Source of the DNA: Cyanoderma ruficeps
Lineage: Eukaryota; Chordata; Aves; Passeriformes; Timaliidae
DNA: 64,000 nucleotides
Assembly: GCA_008694505.1 (NCBI GenBank)
Contig: VZDJ01007747.1
Span: 28,500,574 to 28,564,573 of the forward strand
Reading direction: 5' to 3'
The notes under the pieces were generated by a model. That model saw nothing but the letters and a program-made list of their open reading frames with translations, ran no database searches and was not told the DNA's origin. Positions within the stretch are counted from its first letter, which is position 1; every line of letters begins with the position of its first letter. The position numbers were made by a program, and so were the translations under genes. Below are positions 1-12,740 of this stretch, piece by piece.

Positions 1-1305
1 AAGGAAGAGAGGTAATATTGAGAAACCATTTTCAGTCCTGATTTTCAAATCAGTGCTTTCAAATTAATTTTAATCACAGAGACTAGGAAGCCTATGAAAC
101 ATTTATGAGAAAGCACATCATATATATAGGAGTTCTAGTCTGTAAGTGCAACATATGGTTTAGAAATTGGAACAGGTGTGGGAGAACAGGTGGTCACACT
201 CATTCAAGGGTATAGCTGGAATTTACCATGAGGAAAAAAAAAATTAAGTAGCTCATTTACCTTCTGAGGTAACTTGCAGACTTAACAACAGAAGTCACAG
301 CTCTTCAATGGGGAAAGGGAAGTGTGAGACCTTTTGATTTTGTTGCACATTAATATCCTAGAACAAGTTTATGATAGCTGTCTTCTTTCATACCTTGCCT
401 TTGACTAAATTTTTGTCAAAAATCAATAATAATGTAAGGAAAAAAGCACTGTTTCTCCATCTTAACTTTCAAAGAAGTTAAACTAATGTGTAAGAAACAA
501 ATTTTACAGAGGCGTAGTAGTCCAGTTTCATTCAGACGACAAATGAAATCAACCTATAAACTGGTTCCTTTGTTGACTGACCTTTAGATGCTCTAGATTG
601 AAAGTAGATGTTGCTACGCAATAAAATTAGCCTCTGTGCAATACTTGATCTATTTTGCATTTACATTTAATTCAATTTACAGTTGTACAAACTCTGCAAT
701 ATGTCTAAAATTCACATGCAAAAGCAAATACATGACTAGTAGAGCTCTCAAATTCCTTGAGTATTCAAGCACATCTGAAAAGATATCTATCTTGTATAAG
801 ATTTATATCCTCATTTATAAGGAAGTTTCATCATTCAGTATATTTCCAATTTTTAAAACTCAGAATTTCATATATCTTTAACAAAAGCATCAAGTCCATG
901 AATTATATTCTTGAATGGTTCAGTAATTGCCCCTTGGGTCACAAAAAATGATCACTTTTGAAAACAGAACACTCATGCACTTTGACATGGAAGTATAGTA
1001 AATAAAATAAGCTAAACTTCAAATACAGCTAGAGTATGCATTACTTTTCAGAATCATCAGCAGCCTTTGGTTTGACTCTGGGAAGGTCTGAATTCCCAAT
1101 ACAACAAAAAGGTAGGAGGCTGAATTCATTTCTGTTTTCTTAAATGTATTGGACTTATGCATTTAAGATGTATGCACTCAGCTAAAATTGATCGTTCTAT
1201 TTTTCAGCGTTTACAAACGAAAATAATTTAAAATAAAATTAACTTGTTCTAACCTCTGCTTGAGATGAAATTCCTTTTGGCATTTGTGTACTGAAAAGCT
1301 GTTTT
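1..1305. other. No gene recognised
   Basis: AT-rich sequence with stops in all frames and no repeat I recognise. A splice-like pattern on the minus strand (open from about 298 to 259 before GTAAATGAGC) is too short to support. Confidence 0.6.
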
Positions 1306-1365
1306 CAGGTACATAAGAACTGACATGCCAGATCAAACTAATGGTTCATCTAGATAGTATATTAA
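1306..1365 (+). repeat. Possible ancient interspersed repeat fragment
   Basis: ACATAAGAACTGACATGCCA and GATCAAACTAATGGTTCATC resemble the head of an interspersed repeat common in turtles and crocodilians (ATAAGAAC..CATACTGGGTCAGACCAATGGTCCATCTAG). Only about 60 bases are recognisable. The family name is not known to me. Confidence 0.35.
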
Positions 1366-2310
1366 GTGTGCTTATCAACTCTCACAGTTTTCCTCTGAAA
1401 TTCCTGATTCAAAAACTTCCTATTTATTTTTAATCTTGTAGACAACAATCAAACCAGACCATTAATTCCAGGGAGCAATTTACCATATGTGCTTGAACAT
1501 CTTTCATGGATCTCAAAAATGCTAGAAGTGTGTTGCTTAAGTGGTGTATTTAATATATTTTTACTAAATTATGCTGTCACATGGAGTCAGAACAAATAGT
1601 CTTCCAAAAGAAGACCAAATTCATCCCTAGCAACATTACACAGAAGCCAGCAGGGTTGCACCAAGAATAAAAGTAACCAGCTATGTTTCATGTTTACTGC
1701 TTCTTTCCATTCATCTGCCTTAAAGAATAAAATAAACACTCACTACTTTTGCTACTCCTAAAACAAGCCAGGTAAAATTACTTTAAAACTAGTATAACCA
1801 CTTACTAGGCAGAAATATTACTACAGATGGAAACTTACAGTTAAAGACTTTTTCATATAGCAAACCCTCTGAAAAACATTTATTTACAGGAAATTATCTT
1901 ATTTGAGAGTGCTCCCATATGCAATTAAATTTCATTAAAGTTGATGAGATTTAAGCAGTGCTCAAAGTTAGGCACATGTTTAAGTACTTCCCTGAATTAA
2001 TCCTGTAACTGTCAAACTGTGTATACATTATCAGTAACCAACCTAGGTGTTTCTTTAGTACTCTTTTAGGACTCAACAGCATCTTTACAAATGAAGTATT
2101 CTTTCAGGAAAAAAACACAAACTATTAGATTAATAGTTTATGTTGTTGTGCAGGTATGGTTTTTGTAGGGTTTTTTAGGATCAATTTTATTGAAAACTAA
2201 TATTTAAGTAATTTTTAATGTTCCATTAGGGTGGTGAAAAACTGAAACAAGTTTCCCAGTCTCTTGACATGGTTGTGACTAAATCAATCTATTTATTCAT
2301 GTTGTCCTTC

Positions 2311-2326
2311 AAAAAAAAAAAAAAAA
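2311..2326. repeat. 16-base A homopolymer
   Basis: A simple run of A; no recognisable retroposed sequence next to it. Confidence 0.9.
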
Positions 2327-2708
2327 GAAATCTAGAGGAGCTCAAAGGGGATCAGTCTTGACTTTAATTAAGTTGGCAAGTTAGGGGAATCTGCAGATGT
2401 CACCCATTCAGTAGTAGTTTCAAGTACCAAATTCCACTCTTAAGATTTGTAGATGGTAAAACTGAAATTGTGGAGATGAGCCTGGGCAAAATCTGTGGAG
2501 TTCAATTCACACCATTTCCTTTGCTAGGTACTGTAATTGCATCCTACAGATCTTAAAATTCCAGGATACTGTTGTTGAGGAAGCTCATTATAGTAAGTCT
2601 AACAAGCCAAATAAAGCAAGACATAATTCAATTTAAAATAAAAGAATCCCAAATCATGAGAGCAGAAGCAGAAGATATTCTTTGTTTAGGAACATTCTAG
2701 GCCTATGT

Positions 2709-2750
2709 ATGTGTGCCTATATGTACATATATGTGTGTGTATAAATATAC
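2709..2750. repeat. Imperfect TG/TA low-complexity repeat
   Basis: TATGTGTGCCTATATGTACA followed by TATATGTGTGTGTATAAATA: alternating purine-pyrimidine sequence, imperfect throughout. Confidence 0.7.
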
Positions 2751-5499
2751 AATTCATGAGGTGATGTCTCTGACAAATTACATTGCATTCTGCTGATGTT
2801 GCAAGTCTCCTTAGTGCCTCAGGTTATTTTTAATTGAATTCCTCTATTTCTACATGAACAGTATCAAAGAAATCCCCGAGGAGTGCACTGTTTGATACTG
2901 GATGATTTTGTTCAACGCCACGTCATTTTAATTTATATCGAAGGAGAACTTGTTGGAAGCAGGTTGCAGTTGCTTAAGCTTTAAATGTCAAGTAGGGCCG
3001 AGGAGAGGGGTGATGTTTAGTTAATGTAAAAGACAGTTTCCTAAGTAGTATTAAAGAGCATAATTTGTCAGCTAGATCATTTAGGTAAAATGGAGTGTCC
3101 TTTTCAGCTCACAGCCTATTAAGGGGGGAAAAAAAACCCTCTCGAATACCAATTGCATTTCTGGAGAGTACAGCAAGCCTCTAAATATATTCTGTAAGAG
3201 ACTGAAAATTCTTATCTTCTGACCTGTATTGCATCTCCACAGAGTAAAAATGTAGGAAACAAAAAGAAAGGAAATTATTTGAAACAACAAAAATAAGCCA
3301 TGTATTATGGTTAATAAATAGCTGAACAGATATTTAGCTGAATTTGCTTTTCTGAAGTTGGATAGATGATAGTGGTATTCTGAATGAAAAGAACACAATT
3401 TGCAGTAAAGAAGTGACAAACTTGAAACACCACTGAAAAGGAGTTCTTTGGAGTCACTCCAATACAGCCTTTCCCTTACTTTTCTCTTAATTAGAATCAT
3501 TAAATAGTGAAAAAAGTTTAAATATGAACAACAATAATGATCATTATAAAGCCTCATTACAGAAGCATTTTTAGTCCTAGGATCTCCAAATGCTGTAGAA
3601 AGAGACATGTTTCAATCCACAGTATAGTGTGGCTAAGAATAAAACCTTGTCTCCAAAGTCTTCTTAGACTTTGCTGCCTCCTTCCTCTTTCTCTCATACT
3701 TCTTCTCAGAGGATGGAGAAAAAGGAATATGAATGAAATATTTAGTCAAAATCAAAAAGTAAAATAAATTCAGGACTTTACATCTATTTCAATACACCCG
3801 TGCAGAGGGAAGAAACAGAGTTCTCATTCTTTTTGCAGGAACTCAAAGATAGAAATCTGCCTGAAATGTGCAGTATGTATTTAGTGAGTTTGATTTGTCC
3901 AAGGCACAGCTAAGTCATTGCACATAGCCTTTTTCTGCTGATCTGTCCATATAATCTCAGGCATTAGATAAAAAGTTCCCTGAATGGCTTCAACTTGCTT
4001 AGATATCCTAGGATATGTGCTCACAGTTTTCAAATTCTATCTATATAAGACTTTCATCAGGGAAAAGGAGAAAATGTAGATAAACATAGATATATGATCA
4101 CTATGTGACATGAAGCCATTTTCACAAAGAGAATTTAACCATCTTCCTATGCATGACTGTCATTACCAAGCCTCAAAATCCTCTTGACAGAATGTGGGGA
4201 GAAACTAGGATGCATATATTTAAGGGTTTTGTATTCTGCTAATCCATTCATTACTATTCTCCCAACATCATATGTTCACAAAACAAGCAAAATTTTTAAC
4301 TTCAGCATTACAAGAGTGGCTTAAAAAACTCTAACACTAAAATGTTGCCCTGAGTTTTCTGCCTTCTGTCTTTGTAACATGCAGCTTCATCTAAACAATG
4401 TGTATTTTTAGAATGTTTACATACTTCTCCTCTGAGAGAAGAAATGATTGATGGTCATGTCCACCATCCAGGTTGTATAGGTGGCGACCTCTGTAGCCAA
4501 TCTCTTGACCTCTGCACAAATGGAGTCAGATTTTTGAATAAAGTGGAGAAGTGTTGTTCTCACACTGCTGTGTGCCTGCTCATCTTTCTGTCCCTGAAGT
4601 GGGACACTCCCAGCCTCGACAACCGCATCTGGTGATCCCTGCCATGTGAGGACTGCAGCCTGGGTCACATTAAGTTTATCTAAATATTACTTAAAACCAA
4701 CATTTTAAACAGTTACATTCAAGCAGGAGAGAAACCACACATACACCTTCATTTTATTAGATTTAACACCCATAGGTCTAACAGTTCCCAAAATTTACTG
4801 GGGCACTTCACATAGCCCTTAGGTCCCCTCCATACCCAGCCTCAGCAACTTTATATATTCCACCAACATATCTCTTCCTTCAGGCTGTTTTACTCCCACT
4901 TGTACTGCTTTCAGAGGAGAGAGAGAGAAAAAGGGGGCTGGATGTTAAAACTTTTCTGCTTGGCTGCTTCAGAGACGATTAGGGCAGCTGTCCTCTTTTA
5001 TGTCTTTCTGCTAACCTTAGAATGGCTGGATGGTCTTCTTCATCCCCAAGTTTATGCAAGTTATGTTTTTCCTCCTGAAACATTATAAATTGTGACAGAA
5101 AACTACTTTTGAGTTTTCACAGAATGGAAGGAATCACTGGCTGGAGTGTGTCTCTATTTCTGATCTCAAAAACCCAGATGAATGCAATAGTCTGTGTACT
5201 CTCACCTACAAGAGTTGGAATTCCTGTAACTCATTGGTTTTAACAACAATATAACTTAGGAGAAAAATTTTCCCACTAGTTTTACATTCAAATGCTCTCT
5301 GAAGGAAAACACATAGTTCTGTAGCTAATTTCATTCATGTAAAAAAAAATCTTACTTGTAATATTATTAATTTGGAACATTAAAGTCAGTAGGTTTTTGT
5401 TCTCTCTAAAATAAACAAACAAACAAAAAAAAGAGTAGAAGGGACAGTTCAGCTGTGAAGTAGGTCTTTGAAGAGTTCAGTGTCCTGTTTTCTGCTGTG

Positions 5500-6505
5500 G
5501 AAGGCTGACTACAGTTGGATGCCAGACACCCACCAAGGCATCTCTGTCACTGCCCTCCTCATCTGGACAGGGGAGAGAAAATAAAAGTCTCGTGGGTCGA
5601 GGTAAGGAAAGAGAAATAGCTCAGTAATCCCTGTCATTGGTACAACCAGGTTTTAAAACACATTCCTCACATCCCTTCTTCCCAGGCTCAACTTCACTCC
5701 CAAATTCTCTAACCCCTCCCCACAGTAGCATAGGCAGACAGGGAATGGGGTCTATGGCCAGTTGTGGCCACATGTGGTCTGTGCTGCTCCTTCCTCCTCA
5801 TGGGGAGGACTCCTCACACTCTTGCCCTGTTCAGCGTGGGGTCCCTCCCACAGGAAGCAGCCTTCCATGAATCTCTGCAATTTGAGTCCTTCCCACAGGC
5901 TGCAGATCTTCATGAACTTCTCTAGCACAGGCCCTTCCTACAGGGTGCAGTCTTTCAGGAACAGGCTGCTCTGACATGGGACCCCACAGGGCTTAAGTCC
6001 TGATATCACACCTGGTCCAGTGTCAGCTTCTCTCTCCATGGGGCAACAGTGCAAGCTTCCCACAGGGTCACAGAAGCCTTTTGGACATCCCCTACTCCAC
6101 CACGAAGTCTCCCACGGGGTGCAAGTGGATCTCTGCTCCACTACGGTCCTCCAAGGCCACAGCTGCTTCACCATTGTCTGCATCATGGGCTGCAGGGGAA
6201 TCTCTGCTCTGGTGCCTGGTCCATCTCCTCCCTCTTCTTCTTCACTGACCTGGCTATCTGCAGAGCTGCTGCCCTCACACATTCTCACTCCTGTCTTCCC
6301 ATTGCTGTTGTGCAAGAGTCATTTCTTGTTCTTAAACCTGTTATCCCAGAGGCACTAGCAACATAACTGATGGGCTCAGTCTTGACCTGCAGCAGGTCAG
6401 TCCTGGAGCCAGCTGGAATTGGCTCCGTTGGACTCAGGGAGCACAGCCACCCTTGTTGCTTCCCCACTATCAAATCCTTGCCACGATCAAGCCAGCACTT
6501 CTGTT
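5500..6505 (-). mobile_element. Endogenous retrovirus long terminal repeat (or LTR-derived repeat), songbird type
   Basis: The block is GC-richer than its surroundings. It matches my memory of an LTR family that is abundant in passerine genomes: landmarks include ACTGCCCTCCTC..GGACAGGGGAGAG at 5550-5577, CCCAGGCTCAACTTCACTCC near 5682, and GGCTCAGTCTTGACC..CAGCAGGTC near 6373. Read on the minus strand the element starts near 6505 and ends near 5500. Its centre is a degenerate tandem array of about 45-bp units (see the separate entry). Compared with the family, sequence is missing between about 5638 and 5640, so it looks internally deleted. No retroviral gene is present. The open frames of 60-125 codons here on both strands come from the repeat units and are not genes. 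Confidence 0.7.
5780..6215. repeat. Degenerate minisatellite inside the LTR, units of about 35-47 bp
   Basis: The motif (G/C)GGTCC(C/T)T(C/T)CCACAGG followed by a GCAG..CTTCA..AAC..CTC(T/C)..C half recurs roughly every 45 bp. Examples begin near 5838, 5886, 5930, 5978, 6056, 6108 and 6145. The units are diverged from each other, so the array is old or was already diverged in the source element. The periodic C-rich blocks account for the long stop-free frames on both strands. Confidence 0.6.
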
Positions 6506-7328
6506 GAAATTAACAGTCTGTTAAGGAAACTTACTAAAAACAACATACCCAACTTTAACAAAAATTCCTTATAAAGGCTGTCTACTTAAAGTATAGCATG
6601 GAATATTTTAGTGTAGCTAAAACTTTTGAAACTCTGCAGACCTTAATTTGGCATCACACTTGTCAAACAGCTCTGCTACTTGCATAGTGCAGGTATTCAT
6701 ATTCTCTTTCAAAGCTGAAGATATAAAACTTCTTTATTGCTGGCTTTCTAGAAAATGCAGTCTTACAGTTCTGGTAATAAGGAATGCCTGCCAGCAAAAT
6801 CCCTGTAATGATCATCACCAACACACTTTAAGAGAGTCCAACTACTTTGGTAATTCTCTCATCAATTTCAGTAAATGTTCACTTTAGAACATTATGTATT
6901 TTATAATTATACAGTTATAAATATGAGCATATTGATTTGTGTGGAGAATTCAAATGTTGCCCTTCACCAATTTTTAGCTTTATCATTGCTGAAACTGCTC
7001 CTGATGTTCTTGTGTTTCTTACTTTTTGCACATATGTCAAATTTAAACCTTCCAGATATTTTTAATTTTTTTAAAATATCAAGGGTTTTTTTAAAAAAAA
7101 TTATACTCAGATTATACTAATCTGGGTTTCAAGGTAAAAATTAATTTTTTTCTTCCATAGGTCATCAAGCTGCAGCTTGATCTTTTTACAGGGAAAGATT
7201 TCTCAATGCTATAAAGTATTTTCTTCTGTATGGTGTTTGGACAGTTGATTGGACTCTCAGTTTCTCCCTACCCCTTACCCCTGGGAAAACTGAGGCTGGA
7301 GGAATAAACAAAAAGCAAAACATTTACT

Positions 7329-7396
7329 TTTATTATTATTGTTATTATTAATAATAATAATAATAATATTATATTTATTACTATTATTATTTATTA
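7329..7396. repeat. ATT/AAT trinucleotide microsatellite with an inverted half
   Basis: TTATTATTATTGTTATTATT is followed by AATAATAATAATAATAATA and then again by TTATTA units. The switch from TTA to AAT near 7351 makes a self-complementary array that could form a long hairpin. Confidence 0.9.
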
Positions 7397-10065
7397 ACAT
7401 TTATTGTAAAAAAACCAAAACATTTACTTTAGCTAGAAGTCAGAATTATTCTTCCAAGGGGATGATTTTTTATGAGTATAGGATTCCTTTATATGATCCC
7501 TGACACACTTTGTTTTCCTGTATGTAATCTGGAATCAAAAGTGACTTGGCTTCCTGGCTCCATGTATTAAGTGTCCTGGTTTCAGCCTGTAGACACTATT
7601 TGCATAGAGCCAGTCTTTGTGAGCATTTCCACTCCTTCCCTTTTTCAGACCTATTTTCAGGAGCATGAAGTTCAAAACTCAAATAAACATGAACAAAAAT
7701 CTGTTCTAGAGATGGATTAACTATGAGAAACCTGCACAGCCTGGTCCATGGTGAGATGAGGCTGTTTACCATTTCCTACCTTGACTCAGACTTCCTATGC
7801 AAATGTAAGCAATATTTTTTCCCACTTGTGGTCAAAATTCCCATATCAAAGTCACATCAGCATGATAAACAAATTTATTGTTTTTAAAATGCAGTTATTA
7901 TGATGATGAGACATAAAATCAGTGTTATCAGAGAAATAATTCAAAATTGCTACTTATAGCCAAATAAATACTAAATAAAATGTTTTCTGATGTTCACAAT
8001 CATTGTTAACTTTTCCTTTCCTTTTTGTTTAACCCTTGCTGCCTTACCAGTGCAGAAATATATCTCCTTCTTTCTGAAACCTGTGGACCAGCTTTCCCCC
8101 ATCGCTCTCCTATTCACTAATTCTCACTGCCCTTCCTCATTTGTAAATTTCCACCTCCATTGGATCAGTAAAAAAAGACTCTAGGAAAAAAAAAAATCGT
8201 TATCTCACATCATTCATTTTACAGACCAGTCTCCCAACTGATTGCTGCTCCCCAGTAAAGGGCAATGCAGAAGCGCAATCTGAAGCTGTCTTTACTACCA
8301 TAGACTGTGCTCCGTACTCTCATTATTTTTGGTTCTTTCAGAAGCTATCTTTAGTATATAACATTATGCTATCTATCATGTGTCTGAACCTATTTTTATT
8401 ACTTCTTGCTTCCTTCCACTGGTTTAGCAAATTATATATTGTGGTATTTCTTGTATAATTATGTTTCAGTAATGACACTGAGTCTTATATCCACTAACTA
8501 CTGTCACAATTATGGAATTTCAGTAAATTCCAGTGAATTGCTTTCATTTTTCAATTATAATAAAGTCTAATTTAAACTTTCCTTCTGTTTAGATCCTTAC
8601 AATCTAAGGGATTTTTCTTTTTTTTTACTATTTTGAACTCTGAAAGCCAGTGGCATACATTGCAAAGTTGCATTATACCAGTATCTAAGGTGAGGTGTAG
8701 CAACAATTTTGGATAGAATATACATCACTGATTTTGTATTCCTAACAGTACAATCCAAGAAACATGTTTTTCTTCAGCACTACAACCACACTACACTGAG
8801 GAACTGGCAGAATTCTCACACAATAAGTCCCAAACTTTTTCTGTTTCTTGGCCAGAAATCTGTGACATCTTTCCTTTTTCTGCATACATTGATTTTTCAT
8901 TTGCATTTTTGATTTATTATCATATGCTTGTCAGCCGAGTTACTATCTAAATCATTCTGCATTGTTTCTAATTATATTACAGATATAACAAAGAGATATT
9001 TTCCTTGGGACTTTTTATCCTAAATTCAACTAGAGAATAATAAATTGTCTTCTTATTATAGAAATAAAAAAGGTCTACTTTATGTCTGTGCATTATTGGG
9101 GAAAAGAAAAGAGACAGCAGGAAGCAATAAAGATGTATAATCCAATTCTACATTCTGGAAAGAAAAGGGTCTAATATCATTTATAGTGTCAGAAGTAATG
9201 TTTCTGGGAAGGGTAGGGATGGGTTATGATTACCATCTATCATTCCCCTGTAACAGTTAGTCCACAGAGTAGCTTTCAGGCCAAATTTTTTTCAAATCTG
9301 CATTGGAAGCCCATCTCACCATACCACTGCACACCATACCGTACCTTTTTACTGACTGTGGTTGTTTCAAATCTTGAGCACTTAGTAAAGTATCTCTTTA
9401 TTTATGGTATACCTCATATTTTGCTTTGCTTATTAGAAAATATCAGGAGAGTAATTTATAACAACAGATACCTATTTGACCTTACTAGTTAAGGTGAATT
9501 ACTTCAAGGATGCACACATTTTGTCTTGTCAGACACATGAAATCTGCCAAAAAAATACTTCCTCTTGCACCACATCTGAGAAAGAGATATCTTCTGGTAC
9601 CTGAGGAAAGGTGTGGATATTTCTGTTTCTTCTGGAGAAAGGTCTAAGGATGAGGCCACAGACAAATCTCTATTCATAAAAGAGATTCAGACATTTCCAG
9701 AAGGCTGAGGCAGCCTTTATGTAAAAGTTAATTTCAGAGATAGTGTGACTACAAAGATTACCTGGATGGAGAAGAAATAACAACAACAAACTGATGCTGC
9801 AACAAAGAACATGTAATTTTGGGGCAATCTAATCTAAACTAATAATCATATTGATTAGAGTTAGGCAATTTAAAAGTATATGCAGGTGGAAAGAAAAAGA
9901 AACAGGTGATGTGACAGATAAGAAATTCCAGATCTGAAAGATAAGGATCACTACTTGTCTGGTGAGCTTGCCAGCCCCTCACAGGGAAAGGAAACAGGAG
10001 ATAGAGTGAAAGAGGTTCAAAGAGAGGAACAGAAAACTGGAGATGATACAGATACAGCAGCAACC

Positions 10066-10083
10066 AAAAAAAAAAAAAAAAAA
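10066..10083. repeat. 18-base A homopolymer
   Basis: A run of A after a moderately purine-rich stretch (9880-10065). A processed retrocopy would leave such a tail, but no gene-like sequence precedes it and no target-site duplication was found. Confidence 0.9.
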
Positions 10084-10419
10084 CCACACCTAAGGTCTTC
10101 AGAAATAATAGAAGTATCTAGACTCTAGAAATTAGTGAGATGTTACAGGACTTGCTCAGTTTTACTTACTAGTAGTAAGTGTTAAGTGAATGTATTGCAT
10201 CCCATATCCTTTGCTAATGCAGTGCTACAAGGAATTACATAGTGCATTTCTGCTTTAGCATCTCCCAATAAGAGAAACTAGCAATTTTACTTCGTTGTGA
10301 GGATTCAGACCCCTAAAGGGAACCTACAAGAAACCCAGAGAGGGACCTTCAACTCTTTCAGAGTCATTACGCCATATAACTTAACTGCACGTAGTTATTG
10401 GAGAAGGGGTGATGCCTTC

Positions 10420-10656
10420 AAACTGAAAATGGATAGATTTAGATAAAATATTAGGAAGAGATTCTTCATTGTGGGAGTGGTGAGGCACTGGAACTGGCTG
10501 CCCAGAGAAGTTGTGGATGCTCCATCCCTCGAGGTATTCAAGGTTGGTCTGGATGGGGCTTTGAGCAACGCAGCTTTGCTCAAGATCTCCCTGCCCATGG
10601 CAGGTGGGTCGGAACAAGATAATCTTTAAAACTATTTTATGATTCTGTGATGATTC
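10420..10656 (+). mobile_element. CR1 LINE, 5'-truncated 3' end, plus orientation
   Basis: The sequence follows the classic avian CR1 3' end: ATTAGGAAGAGATTCTTC, then GTGAGGCACTGGAACTGG and CTGCCCAGAGAAGTTGTGGA, then CTGGATGGGGCTTTGAGCAA, ending TTTTATGATTCTGTGATGATT. This is the end of ORF2 plus the 3' untranslated region and its octamer-like terminal repeat. It is 5'-truncated, as nearly all CR1 copies are. The 67-78 codon frames in this interval belong to the repeat. Confidence 0.95.
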
Positions 10657-11400
10657 CCTCTCTCATCTGCTTCAGCTTGCATCTAGAGGGTGGACTGAAA
10701 ATGTGCCTTTAATCAGCAAGGCTAGTTGAACAAAATGTCTTCCTTCCCTCAATCAGCTCAGGCTGATTGATAGCTAGTAACACTAGCTATGTTGTTCCTG
10801 TTCTGGGTTACAAGAGCCTGCCATTCAAAAAGAGTTACTCTTTTTTCCATTTACTCTTTCTGGCAAAATTGTCATGGATTTATTTCAGATTTTAAAATTA
10901 TGGCTCAAAAATATAATGATGCAAAAAAATACATTTTAAGTTATCTTTATGTAAGTTCTGGTGTCAGGACTTGTCCAGAAATATGCCAAGGACCTGATGT
11001 CATCCTTACTAAACTGTTAAGTGGAACTGTATTAAACCCATATTATTCTCCCCTGCAAACTATGTTTATATCTCAAAACCAAATTAGGTTATGAGGAAAA
11101 AAATTTAAAAATAAAAACTCATGTAGAAAAAGGGTGTATCTCCTGTTGCAGGGATAGTATATTGTGCTTTGCAGATATGGTTACTACAAACAGCAGTAGT
11201 CCTGCATGAACTGTATGGAAATGAATTTTATTTCAGTACACTGCATTAGAGATCCACAGTCCAGCTTTGTCATTATAATTTTTCATACAATTATGCATGG
11301 GTCTTATCTTGCTAAAGATTCTATCTGTCTCTTACTGCCTCTGGCTGTCGTCTGGAAGAAAGTTCTCGATCATAATGTGAAAGACTTTCCAAACCCAGAA

Positions 11401-11426
11401 GTTAATGGCCACAGTTAATGGCCACA
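11401..11426. repeat. Perfect 13-bp tandem duplication
   Basis: Two exact copies of GTTAATGGCCACA in tandem, indicating a recent small duplication or replication slippage. Confidence 0.95.
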
Positions 11427-12712
11427 GCAATAACTGTTATTTATGCATTCTACTCCCCAAAACCTCTGAAGCATCAGCAACATCTGCAAATTCAGAAAGG
11501 CATATGCCAAAGCATGTGCTAACAGCAGCTTACTGGCAGCAGCATGATGATGGATTTGGGACCATTTCACCTTAAGAATCAGTCTTTTCCAGATTTTTCA
11601 AGTGGTTTTATATGGCTGATTTTACAATAGCTTGCTTCAAAATAAATTTGGTGATTAGATACCTACCCTAAAACAAGCATCTACATCACAGAACACTGTG
11701 CCAACTTTTTGTACTTTGTCCATAGAAAACCTAAAGGTGGTGTAAATAGAGGGACTGACAGACACTCTCATTCTAGTCTGGTTTCAAATAATTAGGGCAG
11801 GGTTGCAGCAAAACTAAACTAGATGTGAAAATATGGATTGTTCTGACTGCTCCATTTCCTGACGTCTCCCTTTCAGCACACTCTTCTAAGAGACAAAACA
11901 TTCCTATATGATGTGAGATCTTTCAACTTGAATGCATAATTTATCTATGCAATTCCTATTTCAGAATCTATTGTTTTGAAGAAGTCTCTGGTTCAAATAC
12001 TTTTTTAAAAATCCTTCTCAAATTATCTGCTGCATTTCAGGGTTAACCCTCAAAGTGCTCTGCCATTCATATTCCACACAGCAAATCAACGTCTGCTGCT
12101 CATTTGTGATTCCTGCCAAATCGCTACACTCTGCTCAGACTGAATAGCTCAAGACCCTAATATGGTGACAGCTGCTGGGAATGTTATTCTGTAAAATTAA
12201 TAGCTGGATAGTATTCTATCAGCTAACAGCATACAGTCTTAGGAGATCTTATTTGAATATAGGTGGTGATAGCACATTTCCTTGTAACCCATATGTACTT
12301 CACAATATGCTGAGTTTGTTCCCGTTGCAATAATTATAGCTGCTTGCATTTCTATAAGTTCATACAAATTCTTGCAATATCAGGGTCAAATTTCAAAATT
12401 ATGCAGTCAAATGAAAGTGTAAGTTCTTTTTCAACTGGTTAACATCATCTAATGTAGTAAATGCTTTTGTCCATAATAAATAATGATAATTTAGGAAACT
12501 ATAATATGCCTAAACCCAAGTCAGTGAGTTAGGGCACTTTCTAGCATAAGCAAGAAAACAATGTGTATCATAACAGCCACAAAATCTTGCTTTTCATAAA
12601 CCAATTAATATTCAGATTAGAATTTGTTACATTTCCTACTGCCACTATTTTTGCTGGAATTCTCTTCCACATTTCACTGCCTTACAGTACATATCTCTTA
12701 GGGCCTACAGCA

Positions 12713-12740
12713 CTTTTTTTTCTTTTTTTTTTCTTTTTTT
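12713..12740. repeat. T-rich polypyrimidine run
   Basis: Three runs of 7-9 T separated by single C. It looks like a splice-acceptor tract on the plus strand, but no open exon follows (AAAGATAAAGAGC has no AG exon start that I can support). Confidence 0.8.

Larger units (their letters stand above)
1366..5499. other. No gene supported; one protein-like minus-strand frame at 4417-4668
   Basis: Mostly AT-rich unannotated DNA. Long minus frame 3081-3608 (175 codons) is rich in Leu, Phe, Tyr and Ser from AT-rich codons and has no recognisable domain. The 83-codon frame 4417-4668 has better amino-acid balance and several CpGs and is discussed as a finding, but no splice or promoter evidence supports it. 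Confidence 0.5.
6506..10419. other. No gene recognised
   Basis: AT-rich non-coding DNA containing the ATT microsatellite at 7329. The short phrase TGTCCTGGTTTCAGCC at 7573 resembles the start of a common avian LTR, but the following bases do not continue the match. All open frames are short. Confidence 0.6.

Noticed and set aside
3081..3608. 175-codon minus-strand frame
   Set aside because: Leu/Phe/Tyr/Ser-rich, no domain, compatible with chance in AT-rich DNA.
5637..6473. Several 60-125 codon frames on both strands
   Set aside because: All lie in the LTR and its 45-bp array; C-rich units remove stops. No retroviral protein similarity.
7573..7600. Phrase resembling the start of an avian LTR
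   Set aside because: Match stops after about 16 bases.
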